This document shows, piece after piece, positions 45,116 through 53,909 of a stretch of 64,000 nucleotides of DNA. The DNA lies in assembly GCF_963676285.1 (NCBI RefSeq), contig NZ_OY781063.1:248001-312000 (forward strand). The letters run 5' to 3'. The position numbers were made by a program, and so were the translations under genes. The stretch's first letter is position 1; each line of letters begins with the position of its first letter. This DNA comes from an uncultured Sphaerochaeta sp. Lineage in GTDB: Bacteria; Spirochaetota; Spirochaetia; Sphaerochaetales; Sphaerochaetaceae. Below the pieces are notes generated by a model. It saw nothing but the letters and a program-made list of their open reading frames with translations. It had not been told where the DNA came from and did not search any database.

Positions 45116-46266
45116 ATGAAAAAAAGATGGTTATTTATCGCCATTATTATCATACTCACAAATGGATTCCTTGCTGCAAAGCAGGAAGTAACGATAACGT
45201 CGTCCTATGAAACTGAACAGTATTTACAATTTCAATATGGACCTCCTCCTGTTCTTTCCAATTTCAACTCAGGTGACATTGAAATTTATCCAGCCAATCT
45301 CTGTGCACTGCTTGGTACTCTAACTCTTTGGACAGATGGAAATAATCTATTTGATCCTGAACTTATAAATATAAGCGTGAGTACAAGCTTATTTATCGAA
45401 GGATATGTAAGAGATCCTAATACTGGACAGATTGTTTATGAAGAACAGATACCGGTTACACTGAGAGCTATTACTATCGTAGGGGGGCTGTTGTTGATTC
45501 TGTAATTGTAGAAAATGGAACCATTGATCTGGTCTCTGGAGGGGGAAACGTGTTACCTGGACAAGTAGACACACTGACCACCTATATTGTCATGATTGCC
45601 CCGGACTATGGATATGATTACTACATACCTGGTGTCTATTACTCTTTGGATGAGAACAGTTCCATTGGATCATTTGGAGTATCAGCTGACGGGCAGGGTC
45701 AACAAGAATTTGAAGAAATCCCAGTAGAGGTGGATGGCAGCGGAACGGCTACCCCTACAGCTCCTTTCATCCCTACTGCTCCTGTTCCAGGAGACGAGGT
45801 CGAGATTCCTTTTGAAGGAGATGGATTCCCCTTTGAACATCAATACGCTTTCAGTATTATCAGCAATCCGGCGTCCTTTGACTTACAAGATGCCTTGCTC
45901 GGGAATCGCCCCGTTATTGCAACAGTCGAATTACAGGTTACACAAGCAGAACAGAACACAGAGTATGGCGTTGAAATCGCATTTACCAGTAAGAATCCAA
46001 ACGGGTTCAGGCTCCATCTGAATGGTGACCTCTCATTATACGGAATCCCATACCAACTATTTTTTGGGCAAGACCTTCAACCTATTCCTCATGCCCAATT
46101 CATTGAATGGAGAAATCTTCTCACCAATAGCAGTACCTTTGCATCAATGGAAAAAACCATAACAGTCTCTGTCAATGATGGACCAGAAGTGGGAGAAGCC
46201 CCTCAAGGACAGTACAGTGATACAGTTACGGTAAATATCATCCCTCTAGACACATTAACGCCTTAG
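45116..46266 (+). pseudogene. Secreted beta-rich protein, paralogue B, out of frame at a run of six G
   Basis: Starts MKKRWLFIAIIIILTNGFLA (signal peptide) and continues LLGTLTLWTDGNNLFDPELINISVSTSLFIEG, matching the paralogues. At AGGGGGGC (G at 45482-45487) the frame runs out at 45505. One extra G joins it to the downstream frame (AVVDSVIVENGTIDLV... ), which reads to 46266 and ends QGQYSDTVTVNIIPLDTLTP. The restored protein would be 383 residues, the same as paralogue A. This may be an off state of a phase-variable gene rather than a dead gene. The downstream part has no ribosome site of its own. Confidence 0.85.
45482..45487 (+). repeat. Run of six G at the frameshift in paralogue B
   Basis: Six consecutive G lie at the exact point where the two halves of paralogue B change frame. 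Seven G (or four) would restore the reading frame. Confidence 0.8.
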
Positions 46267-46340
46267 TATAGTTTTAATCTTTTACATATAAACAAATTGC
46301 TCTATTTGTACAAAGACTGTACATATTTATTTATTTTTGC

Positions 46341-46369
46341 TTGTTTATATATACATTCTTTGTTAGTAT
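46341..46369 (+). promoter_or_regulatory. Promoter of paralogue C, leaderless
   Basis: TTGTTT (46341-46346), 17 bases, TAGTAT (46364-46369), then 8 bases to ATG 46378. Confidence 0.5.
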
Positions 46370-46377
46370 CTTATTTA

Positions 46378-47415
46378 ATGAGAATAAAGCGACAAATCAG
46401 CGCTTTGCTCTTCTTCTTGGTTGCCAACATCTTGTCAGCTGATATCACAGTAAACTACACTCCCTCCCCCTACCTTTATTTTGAAAGAGGCAATGCTCCG
46501 TTCAGTCAGAATGATTTCGTCGCAAAGCTTGGTACATTGGTTTTTAACAATCCTGAAGGTGATGTCATTCAGGATCCATTACTCCTTTCATATAATGGTG
46601 ATTTACAGTTTACCTTCACTGGCGAAATGGACCACAACCGGCCCGAGGAATCAAATTTTCGTCTCGCCAGTACTTGGAATAATAAATGGAGGTATATTGA
46701 CAACCAAACCAGTCATCTACTAAAAAATGAAAATCTTCAACTTACTGACACTTCTGTTTCCATTGGTATCTATCTAATCAGTACGCAAAAGGCAAACCGC
46801 TACATTGAAGGGGCGATCTACACTTGGGAAAGTGGAACCTTTGGATCCTTCAACCTCCAGATACAGGATGAGGACGACCAGAACAACAATGTCTATGTAC
46901 CTGTGAATGGGCAGGAGATCATTGAAGGACAACCCCCTTCTTCTACTACTTCTCTTCTTGATCCTGGAGAGACAATTCCTGATGACCCCATTCCATATGG
47001 GGATCCAATAGAACAAGTGAACTTTCTTCTCTCCATCGTACAGGAAGAGACTTTCCCCATAGAAGAAGCCTATATTGGGTCCCAGATTCAAGTTGCAGAA
47101 GCTCAGCTTATGCTGCAAAATGCTTTAGAGGGTTTTCCGTATGCTGTTAACATTACCTTCAGAAACGCACAGAATAATCCAGATTTCTATCTGCGTCTCA
47201 ACAATGTTGAGATACCATATGCCATCCCATACACGCTTCTCTTTGGCACTCGCGAAGTGACTGGCGGTGTCCCATTACTATGGGAAGATATACTTGCCCC
47301 CTTCAGCAGCATACCCATATTTATAGCAGGTATAGTCAAGATGCAGGCAGAAGCAGCAGTGGCAGGGATATATAAAGACACCATATTTGTTGAAATTACA
47401 CCAATTGATAGTTAG
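46378..47415 (+). CDS. Secreted beta-rich protein, paralogue C
   Basis: A 345-residue exported protein; signal peptide RIKRQISALLFFLVANILSA. It shares with paralogue D the segments YLYFERG(N/P)xPF, KLGTLVF, VYVPVNGQEIIEGQPPSS (hinge), FPIEEAYIGSQIQVAEAQLML and PYAIPYTLLFGTREVTGGVPLLWEDI, and ends AGIYKDTIFVEITPIDS. No Cys, no anchor. ATG 46378 is used because the promoter ends just upstream; the frame extends to 46297 without start signals. Confidence 0.8.
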   Translation: MRIKRQISALLFFLVANILSADITVNYTPSPYLYFERGNAPFSQNDFVAKLGTLVFNNPEGDVIQDPLLLSYNGDLQFTFTGEMDHNRPEESNFRLASTWNNKWRYIDNQTSHLLKNENLQLTDTSVSIGIYLISTQKANRYIEGAIYTWESGTFGSFNLQIQDEDDQNNNVYVPVNGQEIIEGQPPSSTTSLLDPGETIPDDPIPYGDPIEQVNFLLSIVQEETFPIEEAYIGSQIQVAEAQLMLQNALEGFPYAVNITFRNAQNNPDFYLRLNNVEIPYAIPYTLLFGTREVTGGVPLLWEDILAPFSSIPIFIAGIVKMQAEAAVAGIYKDTIFVEITPIDS

Positions 47416-47500
47416 TAATTTATTTGTGTTAATTTTTCTTTCTTTTTTCAAACAATCATGTTGTTTATCTATTAACTATTATAAGATTTTTGCATACATA

Positions 47501-47529
47501 TTGTCCAAGTACAACTTTTTCAGTAGCAT
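47501..47529 (+). promoter_or_regulatory. Promoter of paralogue D, leaderless
   Basis: TTGTCC (47501-47506), 17 bases, TAGCAT (47524-47529), then 6 bases to ATG 47536. The ATG at 47530 would overlap the start point, so 47536 is preferred. Confidence 0.5.
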
Positions 47530-47535
47530 ATGGTT

Positions 47536-48663
47536 ATGCAAAAAAAACAGATACTCATTCTGGTCTTGGCATTACTTATGTTCCCCCTCATCGCACTCTT
47601 CTCAGAAGTGCAAGTTACCTATGAGCCTGTATCCAGACTGAAATTTGAAAAAGGCCCCTACCCCTTTGAGGCTTCTCATTTCGTTCTCCAGATTGGGACC
47701 CTCACCTTCACCTCTACAGACAACTCACTTTTTGACCCCACCCTCTTTGCTTTGGATACCCCCATTCATTTTGGATTCACTGGACCGGTGACCTGGTATG
47801 AGCAGAATGGACAACCAGTGTATGTGCAACAGGAAACACTTTTCAGGATGGCCAGTGTATCCATTATAAAAGGGCAAACAGGATGGAACTATATGCACTC
47901 AGGTGATTTCCAACATGGCCTTGCTGATTGGTACAATGGAAATATCAACACCAATCCGTTTGTGGCAAAGATCTATCTTGTCAGTGAGCAACCCGCCTCA
48001 ATCTATCCTGACTATGCCAGTGACCCATCAAATCATGGGGAGTATTACACACAAACCACAGGGAGTTTTGGTGGCTTCAATGTGGTGGTTGCGGAGAACA
48101 ATAGCGGCCACTACAACGGCTATGAATACGTTCCAGTAAATGGTCAGGAAGTACCGGAGGATGGAACACCTCCCTCAGCTGAGATTCCCTTCCTGGAAGG
48201 AGGGGGAAATACTCCTCCCCCGATCATCTATGAAAACCCTGACAATCCGCTGCCAAATGTGGGGTATCTTCTCTCAATCCTGAATGAAACAGGTTTCTCC
48301 ATCCAGAATTCATATGGAACTGACAAGACCAAGATTGCAGAAGCCCAACTGACACTGCAGAATGCTGAGAGTGGAAAAACATATGGAGTGGAGGTTACCT
48401 TCAGCAATAGTGTGGGAAGCCAAACCTTCAGTCTGCATCTAGATGGCCAACGTACGCTTTTTGCCATCCCCTACCTTCTTCTCTTCGGAGGAGAACCAGT
48501 GACAGGAAGTGTCCCCCTTGACTGGGTAAATCTTTCTTCCACTGCTCCAAATATTCGTTCGATTGAGGTAACAGGAGTAGACCAGAATCGTGCTGACATG
48601 GCTCCAGCAGGGCTGTATCAAGATACCATTACCATCAGCATCACGCCAAAAGATACGTTGTAA
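47536..48663 (+). CDS. Secreted beta-rich protein, paralogue D
   Basis: A 375-residue exported protein; signal peptide QKKQILILVLALLMFPLIAL. Segments in order: RLKFEKGPYPFEASHFVLQIGTLTFTSTDNSLFDP, a Trp/Tyr-rich middle (GWNYMHSGDFQHGLADWYNGN), YVPVNGQEVPEDGTPPS, GFSIQNSYGTDKTKIAEAQLTLQNAESGKTYGVEV, PYLLLFGGEPVTGSVPLDW and PAGLYQDTITISITPKDTL. Two of these blocks are at the limit of what identifies the family. A run of eight A directly after the start (47540-47547) may also slip. Closest to paralogue C. Confidence 0.8.
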   Translation: MQKKQILILVLALLMFPLIALFSEVQVTYEPVSRLKFEKGPYPFEASHFVLQIGTLTFTSTDNSLFDPTLFALDTPIHFGFTGPVTWYEQNGQPVYVQQETLFRMASVSIIKGQTGWNYMHSGDFQHGLADWYNGNINTNPFVAKIYLVSEQPASIYPDYASDPSNHGEYYTQTTGSFGGFNVVVAENNSGHYNGYEYVPVNGQEVPEDGTPPSAEIPFLEGGGNTPPPIIYENPDNPLPNVGYLLSILNETGFSIQNSYGTDKTKIAEAQLTLQNAESGKTYGVEVTFSNSVGSQTFSLHLDGQRTLFAIPYLLLFGGEPVTGSVPLDWVNLSSTAPNIRSIEVTGVDQNRADMAPAGLYQDTITISITPKDTL

Positions 48664-48675
48664 TCCTCTGCCTTA

Positions 48676-48705
48676 TTGCATAATCATGCAAAAAGTGTGT
48701 ATTGT
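48676..48705 (+). promoter_or_regulatory. glnN promoter with overlapping palindrome
   Basis: TTGCAT (48676-48681), 18 bases, TATTGT (48700-48705). The -35 box is the left arm of TGCAT-AATC-ATGCA (48677-48690), the same palindrome as in the amino acid importer promoters. Confidence 0.45.
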
Positions 48706-48734
48706 CTGAACATACCAATCAGAGGATGGGCACT

Positions 48735-50855
48735 ATGTTCGATATAGACTACGCCAAAACACCGGTTACCGATTTCTATGGAGTCAATTGCTTCACTGAA
48801 GTAGAGATGGGTAAGTACCTCAGCGACCCGATCATCAGGCAGCTGAAGGAAGTACAGCGTGGTCAACGTGAACTGACCAGTGAACTGGCAGACTTTGTTG
48901 CAAGTGCAATGAAACAGTGGGCCCTTGCAAAAGGTGCAACCCATTTCTGTCACTGGTTCCAGCCCCTTACCGGCCTTACCGCAGAAAAACATGACTCATT
49001 CATCAGCCCTACCAAGGGCGGGAAGGTCCTGCTTGAATTCAGCGGGAAGGAGTTGATCAAGGGAGAGGGGGATGCCTCTTCATTTCCAAATGGAGGACTG
49101 AGAGCAACATTTGAAGCACGTGGATATACGGCTTGGGATACCTCCTCCCCTGCCTTCATCAAGGACGTCAACGGGGTAAAAACCCTGTACATACCCACTG
49201 CATTCTTCTCCTACAACGGGGAAGCACTCGACAAGAAAGTACCATTGCTGAGAAGCAACCAAGCACTCGAAAAACAGACCCTCCGCGTACTAAAGGCTTT
49301 GGGAAATTCCAAAGCAAAACGCGTTATTGTCAATATCGGTCCTGAACAGGAATATTTTCTGGTGGACAAGCAGTTTTATGACCAGAGACCCGACCTCAGA
49401 CTCACTGGACGGACAGTCATGGGTAACTTGGCTGCCAAGGGACAGGAGCTGAATGACCACTACTACGGCACCATTGGGGACCGGGTGACGGTATTCATGA
49501 GTGAACTCAATTTTGAGCTTTGGAAACTTGGCATCAGCAGCAAGACCCAGCACAAGGAAGCTGCTCCCAACCAGTTTGAGATCGCAGTTGTATATGATGC
49601 TGCGAATCTCTCAACGGATCACAACCAACTTCTGATGGATGTACTCCAGATGGTGGCACTTCGCCACGGCATGGTTGCCCTCCTTCATGAGAAACCTTTC
49701 CTGGGAGTGAATGGATCGGGAAAGCATGATAACTGGTCACTCAGTACTGATGATGGCATCAATCTTCTCAGCCCTGGCAACAATGTCGAGGATAATCTGC
49801 AATTTCTCGTCTTCCTCACTGCTTTTATCAAGGCAATGGATGAATATGCTCCTCTTATCAGATGCGGAGCCGCCACCGCTGGCAATGACCATCGCCTTGG
49901 CAGCGCCGAAGCTCCTCCCGCAATAATCAGCATCTATCTGGGGGAACAGCTCAGCACCATCCTCGACACCATTACCATGGAAGGGTGTTGCACAAAAAGC
50001 GACCGACAATACGTTCAGATGGGCATGACCATGCTGCCCCAGCTACCCAAGGACCTGACCGACCGAAACAGAACCAGTCCAATTGCCTTCACCGGTAACA
50101 AGTTTGAATACCGTATGGTAGGCTCATCGCAGTCAATGGCAGGCCCGAATATCTATATCAACACTGCTGTTGCGCAAGTTCTTGAGGAAGCTGCCGATCG
50201 CCTTGAGGCTGCAGAAGATGTTGAGCTTGAGTGCCACAACATCATTACCGATTTCTACCAAGGCCATAAACGCATTGTTTTCAACGGAAATGGGTATAGC
50301 AAAGCGTGGAAAGACGAAGCAAAGAAACGCGGGCTTCCCGAGTTTAAAGACACGGTGAGTGCTCTGCCGCAAATGCTGAGTGAAAAGAGCTTGGAGCTCT
50401 TTGAAAAACAAAAGGTTTTTACGAAGAGTGAGATTACCTCCAGACTAGAAATTTACTTGCAGACCTACAGCAAACAGATCAACATTGAAGCTTCGATCAT
50501 GGTGGAGATGTGCAGAAAGTACATCATTCCTTCTGTAAGCGAATATGTTGGCAAGCTCAGCGATACCATCGCCAAGCAAGATGCCATAGGTCTCGATACC
50601 ACACTGCAAAAACGTAATGTGGGTATTGTCCAGAATGCTCTCAATCAGGCAATTGAAGCTACAGAATACTTGCATGTCTGTGTAGCAAAAGCACTGTCCT
50701 TTAATGACGAAGTGCTGACCCAGGCAGAAATCTATCGTGATGAGGTGGTACCTCAGATGCAAACACTGAGAAGTTATGTCGATCTTGCAGAGACATACAC
50801 AGAGAAACAATACTGGCCATTTCCCAGTTATGACGACCTGCTCTTCAGACTGTAA
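48735..50855 (+). CDS. glnN: Glutamine synthetase, type III
   Basis: Makes glutamine from glutamate and ammonia. At 706 residues it is the long type III (GlnN) form; type I has about 450. Conserved blocks include FPNGGLRATFEARGYTAWD, NIGPEQEYFLVD (metal Glu), TVFMSELNFELWKLGISSKTQHKEAAPNQFEIA, and GSGKHDNWSLST. GAGGATGGG precedes ATG 48735. A palindrome TGCAT-AATC-ATGCA at 48677-48690 overlaps the likely -35 box. The end overlaps the convergent glycosidase gene by 28 bases. Confidence 0.95.
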   Translation: MFDIDYAKTPVTDFYGVNCFTEVEMGKYLSDPIIRQLKEVQRGQRELTSELADFVASAMKQWALAKGATHFCHWFQPLTGLTAEKHDSFISPTKGGKVLLEFSGKELIKGEGDASSFPNGGLRATFEARGYTAWDTSSPAFIKDVNGVKTLYIPTAFFSYNGEALDKKVPLLRSNQALEKQTLRVLKALGNSKAKRVIVNIGPEQEYFLVDKQFYDQRPDLRLTGRTVMGNLAAKGQELNDHYYGTIGDRVTVFMSELNFELWKLGISSKTQHKEAAPNQFEIAVVYDAANLSTDHNQLLMDVLQMVALRHGMVALLHEKPFLGVNGSGKHDNWSLSTDDGINLLSPGNNVEDNLQFLVFLTAFIKAMDEYAPLIRCGAATAGNDHRLGSAEAPPAIISIYLGEQLSTILDTITMEGCCTKSDRQYVQMGMTMLPQLPKDLTDRNRTSPIAFTGNKFEYRMVGSSQSMAGPNIYINTAVAQVLEEAADRLEAAEDVELECHNIITDFYQGHKRIVFNGNGYSKAWKDEAKKRGLPEFKDTVSALPQMLSEKSLELFEKQKVFTKSEITSRLEIYLQTYSKQINIEASIMVEMCRKYIIPSVSEYVGKLSDTIAKQDAIGLDTTLQKRNVGIVQNALNQAIEATEYLHVCVAKALSFNDEVLTQAEIYRDEVVPQMQTLRSYVDLAETYTEKQYWPFPSYDDLLFRL

Positions 50856-52435
50856 ACGCATCCCTGCCAAGGCTGAAGCATAAAAGATTCGGCCTTGGTA
50901 TCCGGAAGCATTCGTTGTGAAGTAAAGCGCAAAATCCAGTCACTTTTTTGATACGCCGAGTCACAGAGTATAACATTCTGTTTTCTTGCGCTGAAATTCA
51001 GAATCATCAATCGCTTCTCATCATCATATTCCCGTATGTAACAAACAATATGCTTGTTGTTCGTCTTCAAATATGTACAAGTACCACGTCTGAAAACAGG
51101 CTCTTCTTTTCTCATTCCAATCAGTGCTCGATAGTAATGTAACATGGATGAAGCATCTTGCTCTTGCGTTGTTACTGCATAGGAGTCAGCATTGGAGGCA
51201 AATGGAAGCCAGCTTTCTCCATCTGTAAAACCGTATCCCTCTTCATTGGACCAGATCATCGGTCCCCTTGCTGGATCCCTTCCTGGATGAACCGGCCAAT
51301 ACCGTTTTCCTAGAGGATCTCTGATCGCTTTCCAAGGAACTTTTGAATCGGGCAAACCCAATTCTTCTCCGTAGTATAAAAATATTGAGCCTCTCTGCGT
51401 GAGCAGAAACAGAGCAGCAAGTTTCGCTTTCGCTACATTTCCAGAAAGTCGGCTTACTAATCTTGGTATATCATGGTTATTTAGTACCCAACTCGGTATT
51501 CTATTTTTACCAATTGCTTCACACCAACGCTTTGCGCATCGTTGCCACTTGATAGCATTGAATCGAGTATATGCAAGAGAGAAATCAAAGGAGAGATGGA
51601 GTTCATCCCTGTTCCTTCCCAAGAATGAGGCAGCCAACTCCGGCTCCCCTGGCAACTCAACCATGATTTCACCTACCAACATCCTGTCTGGGTAGGTATC
51701 TACCAATTGGCGCATCATTCTCAATTTCTGATGTGTTCCCGGCCTATTTCTGTCAAAGATATGCCGCTGCATGTCATACGGCCTCGGACGAGACCCAACA
51801 ATTCTGGGATTGCTTCTCAGTGTCTTGTCCTTGATTATGCAATTGATCACATCAAGACGAAATCCATCCACCCCACGATCCAGCCAATATCTCAGGATTG
51901 AAAACACTGCATCCACAACCTCTTGGTTCCTCCAATTGAGATCTGGCTGCTCCTCAAGGAAAGAGTGTAGATAGTATTGCTTCCTCTTCTCATCATAGCT
52001 CCACGCTCTTTTCCCAAATGCTCCTTGCCAGTTATTTGGTATCGTATCACTCCAGATGTAATAATCAGCTTTGTCATTATCTTTCGATTGCCTGCTCTCC
52101 TGGAACCATGGATGTTCTATTGATGTATGATTAAGCACCATATCAAATATGACTTTAATATTATTCTTATGCGCTTCTTGTATCAATTGATCTGCATCGG
52201 CCATTGTTCCAAATACAGAATCAACATTCTGGTAGTCAGTAATATCATATCCAATATCAGCCATTGGTGAGCAATATATCGGACTCAGCCATATCGCATC
52301 GATACCTAGTGAAACCAGATAATCCATTCTCTTTATGATACCTTGAATGTCCCCAATTCCATCACCATTTGTATCCTGAAAACTACGTGGATAGATTTGA
52401 TAGACGATACACTCTTCCCACCATGCTGTTGCCAT
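50828..52435 (-). CDS. Alpha-glucosidase/oligo-1,6-glucosidase, GH13
   Basis: Hydrolyses alpha-glucosidic bonds in oligosaccharides in the cytoplasm; no signal peptide. The 535-residue protein has the four GH13 regions: FDMVLNHTS, GFRLDVINCI (nucleophile Asp), VGEIMVELPG (acid Glu), and VLNNHDIPR (Asp); TNGDGIGDIQGI and WWEECIVYQIYPRSF are typical of the oligo-1,6-glucosidase subfamily. ATG 52435 is chosen; the open frame to 52483 crosses the promoter. Maltose- and isomaltose-type substrates cannot be separated here. Confidence 0.93.
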   Translation of the reverse strand: MATAWWEECIVYQIYPRSFQDTNGDGIGDIQGIIKRMDYLVSLGIDAIWLSPIYCSPMADIGYDITDYQNVDSVFGTMADADQLIQEAHKNNIKVIFDMVLNHTSIEHPWFQESRQSKDNDKADYYIWSDTIPNNWQGAFGKRAWSYDEKRKQYYLHSFLEEQPDLNWRNQEVVDAVFSILRYWLDRGVDGFRLDVINCIIKDKTLRSNPRIVGSRPRPYDMQRHIFDRNRPGTHQKLRMMRQLVDTYPDRMLVGEIMVELPGEPELAASFLGRNRDELHLSFDFSLAYTRFNAIKWQRCAKRWCEAIGKNRIPSWVLNNHDIPRLVSRLSGNVAKAKLAALFLLTQRGSIFLYYGEELGLPDSKVPWKAIRDPLGKRYWPVHPGRDPARGPMIWSNEEGYGFTDGESWLPFASNADSYAVTTQEQDASSMLHYYRALIGMRKEEPVFRRGTCTYLKTNNKHIVCYIREYDDEKRLMILNFSARKQNVILCDSAYQKSDWILRFTSQRMLPDTKAESFMLQPWQGCVYSLKSRSS

Positions 52436-52454
52436 CTCGCATACCTCACAAAAG

Positions 52455-52483
52455 ATTATACCGCATGACGGGGGAGAGCTCAA
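52455..52483 (-). promoter_or_regulatory. Promoter of the GH13 glucosidase gene
   Basis: Minus-strand TTGAGC (52478-52483), 17 bases, TATAAT (52455-52460). Confidence 0.65.
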
Positions 52484-52889
52484 AAGGGAATTCTAAAAAA
52501 TGGTCTGATAACATTTCATCAACTATAATGCTTCGTCCAATGGTTGATATTATTGTTTTTTCAATACATATTTTTATAAATTGAATAGCGTATCAATATT
52601 TTTTCTGATGTTTATTATATTATATTTTATTTATTATTTAATGATTCCAATATATTTACATTATGGGATAGAGTATATTGCTATCTTACTCATTCATTAA
52701 AATACCTAAACTAATAAATTCAATACTTTTTTAAACTATTATGTAGGCATATACATAGTATACCTATATCAAATAAATATTATTTGATATAGGTTCTAAT
52801 CAAAATATAACAGAATCAATGAACTTTTTCTAGTAAAATGCAAGATATTATAAGCAAGGATATGGCATGGCGATTATGTATTAAATGTA
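52484..52889. other. AT-rich intergenic region with a strong hairpin
   Basis: About 400 bases, strongly AT-rich, without a convincing gene. Its one clear feature is the 14-bp hairpin at 52762-52794. Short ORFs have no start signals. Confidence 0.6.
52762..52794. repeat. 14-bp perfect inverted repeat downstream of the RHH gene
   Basis: ACCTATATCAAATA-AATAT-TATTTGATATAGGT: a 14-bp perfect stem with a 5-base loop, 95 bases after the RHH stop. Nearby AGGCATA and TATACCTA echo the arms. It may be a terminator or a partition site for the ParA pair. Confidence 0.55.
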
Positions 52890-53144
52890 TCAATCCTCAG
52901 CATGTTTTTTTGCGAATTCACGAAGGGAAAACCGTATTCCAGCAGCCCAGCCCAAGCCCATGCTCTGGAATAGTTCTTCCAATTCCCTCTTGAAAGATGG
53001 TTCGATTGAAAACGTAGTGAGTACCTTGTTTTCTTTTTTTCGCTTCTTTGGTTCATTCGAGAATAACTCTTTCGCTTTCTGTCCGCTGATGCTCTCATCC
53101 AGGACCGATTCATTTTCCACATCCGGGTTTTTTTTCAGTGCCAT
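52890..53144 (-). CDS. Ribbon-helix-helix protein, partner of ParA
   Basis: An 84-residue protein. A disordered, Lys/Glu-rich N-terminal half (ESISGQKAKELFSNEPKKRKKENK) precedes TTFSIEPSFKRELEELFQSMGLGWAAGIRFSLREFAKK, which fits a ribbon-helix-helix fold (beta strand, two helices). Partner proteins of small ParA systems often have such folds and bind the partition site. It follows the ParA gene by 3 bases. A ParB-like role is inferred from position. Confidence 0.65.
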   Translation of the reverse strand: MALKKNPDVENESVLDESISGQKAKELFSNEPKKRKKENKVLTTFSIEPSFKRELEELFQSMGLGWAAGIRFSLREFAKKHAED

Positions 53145-53147
53145 ACC

Positions 53148-53909
53148 TTATCTCCAAATATCTTTATTAAGTGTCTTGATTGCTCCTACAGTACTCTCTT
53201 TTAACCCTCGTCCCCTTGACTTGAACAACTGGGGAGCATAGCCTGCTTCCTGAGCTTTCCTAAATAGGGGATCGACTGGGATCTTATACACATTGAACAC
53301 ACCTTCACATGCTGCATGATAGATGTCCCTGTGTTGTTTTATCCTGTTGTCAAAAGAATTTATGATGATTTTTGAATGGCTCACAGTAGAACGAAGATTC
53401 TTCTTTAATTTTGCCAATTCATCAATGAAAATTTCAAGTCCATCAAGGCTAAATACTTCAGGAGTCATAGGTGTAATGACTTCATTACTGGAGATAAGTG
53501 CTGCACGTTCCAAACGGCCGAGGCCGGGAGAAAGATCCAGGATTATCCTGTCAAATGATTCTGAAACTTCATGTACCAAGTCCTGCAAAACAAATGGTTC
53601 TTCGGCCAATTTTGTTTCAGCATACAGTTTCAGTGTCCCCCCAATACCAAAGGTAGGAAGCAGTGACATGTTCTGTATCTGTGGTATAGGAATGATAGCA
53701 TCTTGGATATAGCACTTCCCTTGGACAACATCAGCTAATTCAAATAGGGGAGCTTTCTTCAAAAACCAAGAAGAAGCATTTCCTTGAGGATCAACATCAA
53801 TCAACAACGTACGATACCCATCCAATGCGGATTGGCAAGCGAGCGTTCCTGAGATGGTAGTCTTTCCTACACCACCTTTCTGAAGGTGGAATGAAATTGT
53901 CTTAGCCAT
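53148..53909 (-). CDS. ParA-family partition ATPase
   Basis: A 253-residue Walker-type ATPase. The deviant Walker A is KGGVGKTTISGTLA (residues 11-24), switch/Walker A' is LLIDVDPQGNASSW, Walker B IILDLSPGLGRLERAAL. It has no N-terminal DNA-binding extension, so it is a type Ib/Soj-like ParA rather than a plasmid P1-type protein. It pairs with the RHH gene downstream. Both are flanked by some 400-700 bases of AT-rich DNA, an unusual place for chromosomal parAB, which is usually near the origin; a chromosomal remnant or copy of a plasmid module is possible. Confidence 0.88.
   Translation of the reverse strand: MAKTISFHLQKGGVGKTTISGTLACQSALDGYRTLLIDVDPQGNASSWFLKKAPLFELADVVQGKCYIQDAIIPIPQIQNMSLLPTFGIGGTLKLYAETKLAEEPFVLQDLVHEVSESFDRIILDLSPGLGRLERAALISSNEVITPMTPEVFSLDGLEIFIDELAKLKKNLRSTVSHSKIIINSFDNRIKQHRDIYHAACEGVFNVYKIPVDPLFRKAQEAGYAPQLFKSRGRGLKESTVGAIKTLNKDIWR

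Noticed and set aside
45550..46266. Second half of paralogue B as an independent gene starting at GTG 45550
   Set aside because: No ribosome site or signal peptide; the peptide continues the alignment of the first half across the G run.
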